Assembly: GCF_037975245.1 (NCBI RefSeq)
Contig: NC_092576.1
Location: 2,849,501 to 2,913,500, forward strand
Reading direction: 5' to 3'
DNA: 64,000 nt
Source of the DNA: Apostichopus japonicus
Taxonomy: Eukaryota; Echinodermata; Holothuroidea; Aspidochirotida; Stichopodidae
Shown here: positions 63,501 through 64,000 of the stretch, piece after piece
Layout: each line of letters starts with the position of its first letter
Position numbering within the stretch: the first letter of the stretch is position 1
Notes under the pieces: generated by a model
What the model was told of the DNA's origin: nothing
Databases searched by the model: none
What the model saw: only the letters and a program-made list of their open reading frames with translations
Made by a program: the position numbers and the translations under genes

Positions 63501-64000
63501 TTGAACATAACTGATGGTGTCTCTTTGTGTTTTGGTTTGTATTTAGCCGTTGGCGCAGAGACCAGGAAGAAAGAGAAACTACAAGGACATGGTCGAAACA
63601 GATGAGGAATCAGAGGTGAGAACATGTTACTTCATGTGAGAACAGGGGGGATCAAAATAATATATGGAAGGGTTGTGTTGGGAGTGCTAAACACGCTTTA
63701 CAGAGTGACAGGTGGCACGTGGCTCATAACATTACCAGCTCTCACTGCTCAAGCTGATCACCTAGAGTTTAAAATCGTATCTTTACCATGCATTCGTTCA
63801 TTTTGATTTGGGGAATTTTATCTCTGCACTGCTCATTCTTCATATTGTTCATTATTTCTCCTATCACTCTTCCATCGTTAATTTTGCGGCCCATTGATTA
63901 GTTATCTTTAATTTTCCTACCGTTTATTGTCATGCATCTTTAGGAAGAGGAAGAAGATGAGGAAGAATCAGAGAACGAAGACTCTGATGATTACGGCAGT
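36309..64000 (+). CDS. BAZ1B: BAZ1B / Williams syndrome transcription factor, chromatin remodeller subunit (3' end outside window)
   Basis: BAZ1B partners with SMARCA5 in the WICH remodeller; in vertebrates its WAC domain is a tyrosine kinase for H2A.X. Exons: 36309-36421, 37491-37666, 42439-42541, 42721-42757, 44050-44136, 45391-45470, 46034-46199, 46999-48246, 49356-49504, 50278-50436, 51008-51125, 51520-51688, 53083-53186, 54091-54258, 54820-54971, 55594-55748, 56283-56448, 57953-58255, 58665-58829, 59635-59803, 60927-61056, 61924-62192, 63547-63615 and 63944-64000. All junctions are in phase: 4,512 nt, 1,504 codons. Domains in order: WAC, Lys/Ser tail, DDT, coiled coil, WHIM, PHD, acidic linker. 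It is BAZ1B and not BAZ1A by RYEDQ, PEGLPNTLFGDIAMVVEFL and the PHD sequence. The bromodomain should lie beyond 64000. Confidence 0.95.
37667..37908. other. start of BAZ1B intron 2
   Basis: AT-rich, non-coding. Confidence 0.5.
37909..39863. mobile_element. DNA element with 486-bp terminal inverted repeats
   Basis: The left arm 37909-38394 and right arm 39378-39863 are near-identical inverted copies of 486 bp. The tips read TATGGAACGCC inward. The 6-bp word GAAATG flanks both sides (37903-37908 and 39864-39869), a likely target duplication; a TA duplication is the other reading. Each arm contains a sub-array of TACTACTACTAATTCGAAGTG-like units. The 983-bp loop holds a second, nested element at 38793-39160. 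No transposase is seen. The open frames in the arms (TTTNSKCTT repeats) mirror each other and are not genes. Confidence 0.88.
38793..39160. mobile_element. nested hAT-like MITE, 368 bp
   Basis: Ends CAGTGGCGTAGGAAGG and its inverse TTCCTACGCCCTTG, with a perfect 8-bp target duplication TGCAGAGC (38785-38792 and 39161-39168). Internal G- and C-runs and a duplicated GATGCAATTTGGTGC segment are present. It inserted into the loop of the larger inverted-repeat element, so it is the younger of the two. Confidence 0.88.
39870..40149. other. BAZ1B intron 2 spacer
   Basis: Non-coding, no repeat recognised. Confidence 0.5.
40160..40510 (+). repeat. minisatellite, 15-bp unit TGCTATGCCCTTCCC, left part
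   Basis: Many degenerate 15-bp units. A 15-bp period keeps long frames open in all three forward phases, which explains the CPSLL and LPCYA type translations. The array resumes at 41900 after an inserted element. Confidence 0.95.
40511..41899. mobile_element. hAT-like non-autonomous element inside the minisatellite, 1,389 bp
   Basis: Perfect 10-bp ends CAGGGTTGGC and GCCAACCCTG. The flanking words TGCTATGC (40503-40510 and 41900-41907) form an 8-bp target duplication, though the array itself repeats this word. Subterminal GGTTTTTACCG and GGGAAAAAC repeats occur in both orientations at each end, as in hAT transposase-binding regions. No transposase frame is seen; the largest internal frame is about 60 codons. 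Confidence 0.87.
41900..42356 (+). repeat. minisatellite, 15-bp unit, right part
   Basis: Continuation of the same TGCTATGCCCTTCCC array, with ACAGTATGCCC variants. It ends about 80 bp before BAZ1B exon 3. Confidence 0.95.
42818..44030. repeat. pre-existing local repeat split by the hAT element
   Basis: On both sides of the element there are units with GTTGGCCAGTA, AGAATCCTATAC and ACAGTATGCTGT, about 60-80 bp each. They read as an old tandem array that was interrupted at GGCAGAAT. Confidence 0.65.
42901..43938. mobile_element. hAT-like non-autonomous element, 1,038 bp, BAZ1B intron 4
   Basis: Ends TAGTGTTTGCACGGGT and, inverted, TAGTGTTTACACGGGT (15 of 16 match). A perfect 8-bp target duplication GGCAGAAT lies at 42893-42900 and 43939-43946. 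Subterminal GGGTACCCG palindromes are present at both ends. Inside, a segment of about 180 bp is repeated in tandem (CCCGCCCGACGCGATACTA at two places, plus CATTGACTTAGTGTGGTGTT three times). No transposase is encoded. Confidence 0.92.
44200..44475. repeat. imperfect local duplication, about 165 bp unit
   Basis: Two copies share GTGTCTGG-TAA-GGAGACC, an A-run, CTTCT-TCA-A-AT-GTGTATTTTA and TACTGTA. It sits in BAZ1B intron 5. Confidence 0.6.
44961..45235 (+). repeat. interspersed repeat of the TATATAGCACTTTATACC type
   Basis: The block starts after ATAATAATAATATT and contains TTTTATATAGCACTTTATAC, TCTCAAAGTGCTTTACAGAC, CCTCCAGGGGGCTGCAA, GTGGAGAGAGGCAAGTGAGA and TTGCCCAAGGACATAACG in order. 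From memory this layout is a widespread short retroposon-like repeat in marine invertebrate genomes. The family name cannot be assigned without a search. Confidence 0.6.
45622..45735 (+). repeat. 3' fragment of the SINE seen at 565-800
   Basis: Shares AAATTGAAA-GAT-CCAAATTTGAG and CC-TAGGCCCTTGCGGGTTTCTCCCA with the 3' half of the SINE at the left end of the window. The tRNA-like head is missing, so it is a 5'-truncated copy. Confidence 0.75.
46457..46700 (+). repeat. tRNA-derived SINE-like repeat, BAZ1B intron 7
   Basis: A pol III B box (GGTTCTAGTCC near 46499) and a damaged A box (GGCCAAAGGCA near 46463) precede a body shared with the copy at 21158-21470 (TGTCCTTGGGCAAGG, TATCTCCATTGCCTCTCTTC). 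It is oriented with the host gene. Confidence 0.75.
46999..48246 (+). CDS. BAZ1B: BAZ1B exon 8, lysine/serine-proline rich basic region
   Basis: One 1,248-nt exon of 416 codons (residues 255-670) between the WAC-linked segment and the DDT region. The first half is acidic and Ser-rich (SSESSDSSDSD). The second half is very basic, with repeated SP-K motifs such as KKSPAKLSPKK, KSSPKKKLS, KSPTKVSKTSPKKTP. These S/TP-K-K motifs resemble histone H1 tails and bind AT-rich minor grooves. Vertebrate BAZ1B has a similar but less regular Lys/SP region here. The antisense frame of 197 codons at 47664-48257 is a shadow of this bias. Confidence 0.9.
48247..49355. other. BAZ1B intron 8, nothing recognised
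   Basis: Unique-looking AT-rich intron. No repeat or second gene seen. Confidence 0.5.
49490..50000 (+). repeat. tandem units derived from the end of BAZ1B exon 9
   Basis: The word CATGCAT after the donor recurs at 49511, 49680 and 49879, followed each time by AACAAGA-TTGATTCTTC-TGGGG and GAGAA-TAA-CT. At 49862-49876 the copy even keeps the exon end and donor in degraded form (GATAGCTGCCAA then GTTAGT against AATAGCTGCTAA then GTAAGT). G-runs of varying length separate the units. Confidence 0.75.
50187..50212. repeat. TA dinucleotide microsatellite
   Basis: About 13 TA units shortly before BAZ1B exon 10. Confidence 0.95.
50437..51007. other. BAZ1B intron 10
   Basis: Non-coding. Ends in a TTTTC repeat that serves as the polypyrimidine tract of exon 11. 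Confidence 0.5.
51520..53186 (+). CDS. BAZ1B: BAZ1B exons 12-13, DDT domain
   Basis: Exon 12 encodes RYEDQVLDLKPL and LPEGLPNTLFGDIAMVVEFL, the start of the DDT helical domain (from about residue 813). Exon 13 continues SFMKALVCDKEGFAYLSRMM, and exon 14 adds ELGMKLSDIPVNMHTASELL. In remodeller subunits this region docks the ISWI ATPase. The intron between the two exons is almost filled by a minisatellite and a partial exon copy. Confidence 0.92.
51690..52562 (+). repeat. minisatellite, 76-78 bp unit, about 12 copies, BAZ1B intron 12
   Basis: The word TTGTCTAGGAGC or close variants recurs at about 51704, 51780, 51856, 51934 and onward to 52545. Each unit also has GTATAGACCCATGG, CTGCAGCATT, GTCTGTAGAGTAACATTG and TAGCTTCT. 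The array begins within about 15 bp of the exon 12 donor, but does not include exon sequence. Confidence 0.95.
52970..53011 (+). repeat. partial duplicate of BAZ1B exon 13 acceptor and exon start
   Basis: About 40 bp (CTGAATGTCTTG-TTCTGTCACAG|ATTCATTCATGAAGGCT) occurs here and again at 53060-53099, 90 bp downstream, where it leads into the real exon. The upstream copy has the polypyrimidine tract, the AG and the first 17-18 coding bases, then diverges into TTGTGAG. Confidence 0.92.
53187..54090. other. BAZ1B intron 13
   Basis: Non-coding, with a CT microsatellite near 53923-53941 and a C-rich patch near 53645-53680. Confidence 0.5.
54259..54819. other. BAZ1B intron 14
   Basis: Non-coding. 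The short ATTAATGTACA words near 54604-54665 form small inverted repeats. Confidence 0.45.
54972..55593. other. BAZ1B intron 15, nothing recognised
   Basis: No repeat or exon beyond the splice signals. Confidence 0.5.
55749..56282. other. BAZ1B intron 16, nothing recognised
   Basis: AT-rich intron ending in the TTTTGTTTTC tract before exon 17. Confidence 0.5.
56409..56878 (+). repeat. triplicated 3' end of BAZ1B exon 17 with splice donor
   Basis: The last 40 nt of exon 17 (CAAGAGCAGGAGGAGCAAGC through TTAGAGAG) and its donor recur twice in the intron. TTAGAGAGGT occurs at 56441, 56651 and 56866 (periods 210 and 215). The donors read GTGAGA, GTAAGA and GTGAGA, so all remain usable on paper. 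The copies are separated by TACAATACA-type sequence. Confidence 0.95.
56455..57500. repeat. TACAATACA-type low-complexity array
   Basis: About 1 kb built from ACAATACA, TACAGTACA and ATGCAATG words, in part within the 210-bp higher-order unit above. The long minus-strand frames (for example 200 codons at 56251-56853) are compositional. Confidence 0.92.
57501..57952. other. BAZ1B intron 17 remainder
   Basis: Non-coding. Nothing recognised. Confidence 0.5.
57953..58829 (+). CDS. BAZ1B: BAZ1B exons 18-19, WHIM motifs
   Basis: Exon 18 (residues about 1118-1217) carries LPIGTDRNHNRYWVFS and PGLFIEKGW, the hallmark WHIM block shared by BAZ-family and ISWI partners, which acts as part of a linker ruler. 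Exon 19 adds GQNLWFQYDTVKELDTLM and GIRESALYGELTKRY, the next WHIM block. Exon 18 uses a weaker donor (AG|GTTTGT), supported by frame and alignment. Confidence 0.92.
59042..59453 (+). mobile_element. 3' end of a non-LTR retrotransposon (LINE)
   Basis: An open frame of 79 codons contains RSFRFSGGRSWNSLPPNLK then FKRNMKTYLF, the typical last residues of LINE reverse-transcriptase polyproteins (CR1/Jockey-like groups). A 3' UTR with TGAGGGCTCC, CTGAGCAGGACTACC and ATTAAAGATGA follows, then a short A-rich tail near 59436-59453. The 5' part is missing, so it is a truncated, dead copy in BAZ1B intron 19, on the host strand. Confidence 0.82.
59804..60926. other. BAZ1B intron 20, nothing recognised
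   Basis: About 1.1 kb with no exon or clear repeat. Confidence 0.5.
61057..61923. other. BAZ1B intron 21
   Basis: Non-coding. A plus-strand frame of 100 codons at 61299-61601 has no known domain and no splice support. Confidence 0.45.
61924..62192 (+). CDS. BAZ1B: BAZ1B exon 22, PHD finger
   Basis: Encodes a complete Cys4-His-Cys3 PHD finger (residues about 1417-1461): CKICRKKGDTSQILLCDECN, then FHLLCLRPAL and WKCPSC. It is preceded by MSRLHVLLSIFEVCVKW, as in vertebrate BAZ1B. The exon ends in GCT|GTGAGT. PHD fingers of this type read the histone H3 tail. Confidence 0.95.
62331..62569 (+). repeat. perfect-looking tandem duplication, 119 bp
   Basis: Two copies of a 119-bp unit starting TGCGTTTGTTGTGGCAACG and running through TTGTCATCAAGGTTTTAG. 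They seem identical or nearly so, which suggests a recent event. It lies in BAZ1B intron 22 and holds no exon sequence. Confidence 0.93.
62570..63546. other. BAZ1B intron 22 remainder
   Basis: Non-coding. No further repeat recognised. Confidence 0.5.
63547..64000 (+). CDS. BAZ1B: BAZ1B exons 23-24, acidic linker (runs off the edge)
   Basis: Exon 23 encodes QRPGRKRNYKDMVETDEESE, matching the basic RGRNYTEES segment after the PHD in vertebrates. Exon 24 opens an Asp/Glu/Ser stretch and continues past the window end. The bromodomain is expected further on. Confidence 0.9.

Overview
The window looks like nuclear DNA of an invertebrate deuterostome, most likely an echinoderm such as a sea cucumber or sea urchin. 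The reasons are intron-rich animal genes with GT-AG junctions, a NACHT-type innate immune receptor, vertebrate-like single orthologs of GEN1 and BAZ1B, tRNA-derived SINEs, and many short non-autonomous DNA transposons with GGCGTAG-type ends. The species itself is inference. No bacterial, viral or plasmid gene was seen.

Layout. (1) 1-9.2 kb: a minus-strand NLR-like gene. Its best model starts at 9216 and has a DED-like exon, a 1,550-nt NACHT exon and a 206-nt C-terminal exon. A second 206-nt exon of the same type lies at 2490-2695. (2) 9.2-22.7 kb: a gene-poor stretch with transposon fragments (10.4-12.3 kb), a CCGT/CCAT microsatellite (15.2 kb) and a SINE-like repeat (21.2 kb). (3) 22.7-35.8 kb, minus strand: a complete GEN1 Holliday-junction resolvase. 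Its 12 exons add up to exactly 3,312 nt (1,103 codons plus stop). (4) 36.3-64.0 kb, plus strand: BAZ1B (WSTF), 24 exons and 1,504 codons in frame, running off the right edge before the expected bromodomain. GEN1 and BAZ1B are head to head with 464 bp between their start codons, so they probably share a bidirectional promoter.

Both large genes act on chromatin and DNA repair. GEN1 cleaves recombination intermediates. BAZ1B is the large subunit of the WICH remodeller and is known in vertebrates as an H2A.X kinase. Head-to-head sharing of one promoter is therefore functionally plausible, but it is not proven here.

The introns are full of structured repeats. These include three hAT-like elements in BAZ1B with exact 8-bp target duplications, one hAT-like MITE in the NLR gene, and a 1.95-kb element with 486-bp inverted arms that carries one of the hAT MITEs nested in its loop. 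There are also several minisatellites. The most unusual theme is repeated tandem duplication across exon-intron junctions: GEN1 exons 6, 8 and 9-12, and BAZ1B exons 9, 13 and 17. Most of these leave decoy splice sites beside the true exon. In GEN1 one duplication has been kept as coding sequence and repeats the C-terminal helix of the chromodomain. I did not find a clearly new defence or mobile system.
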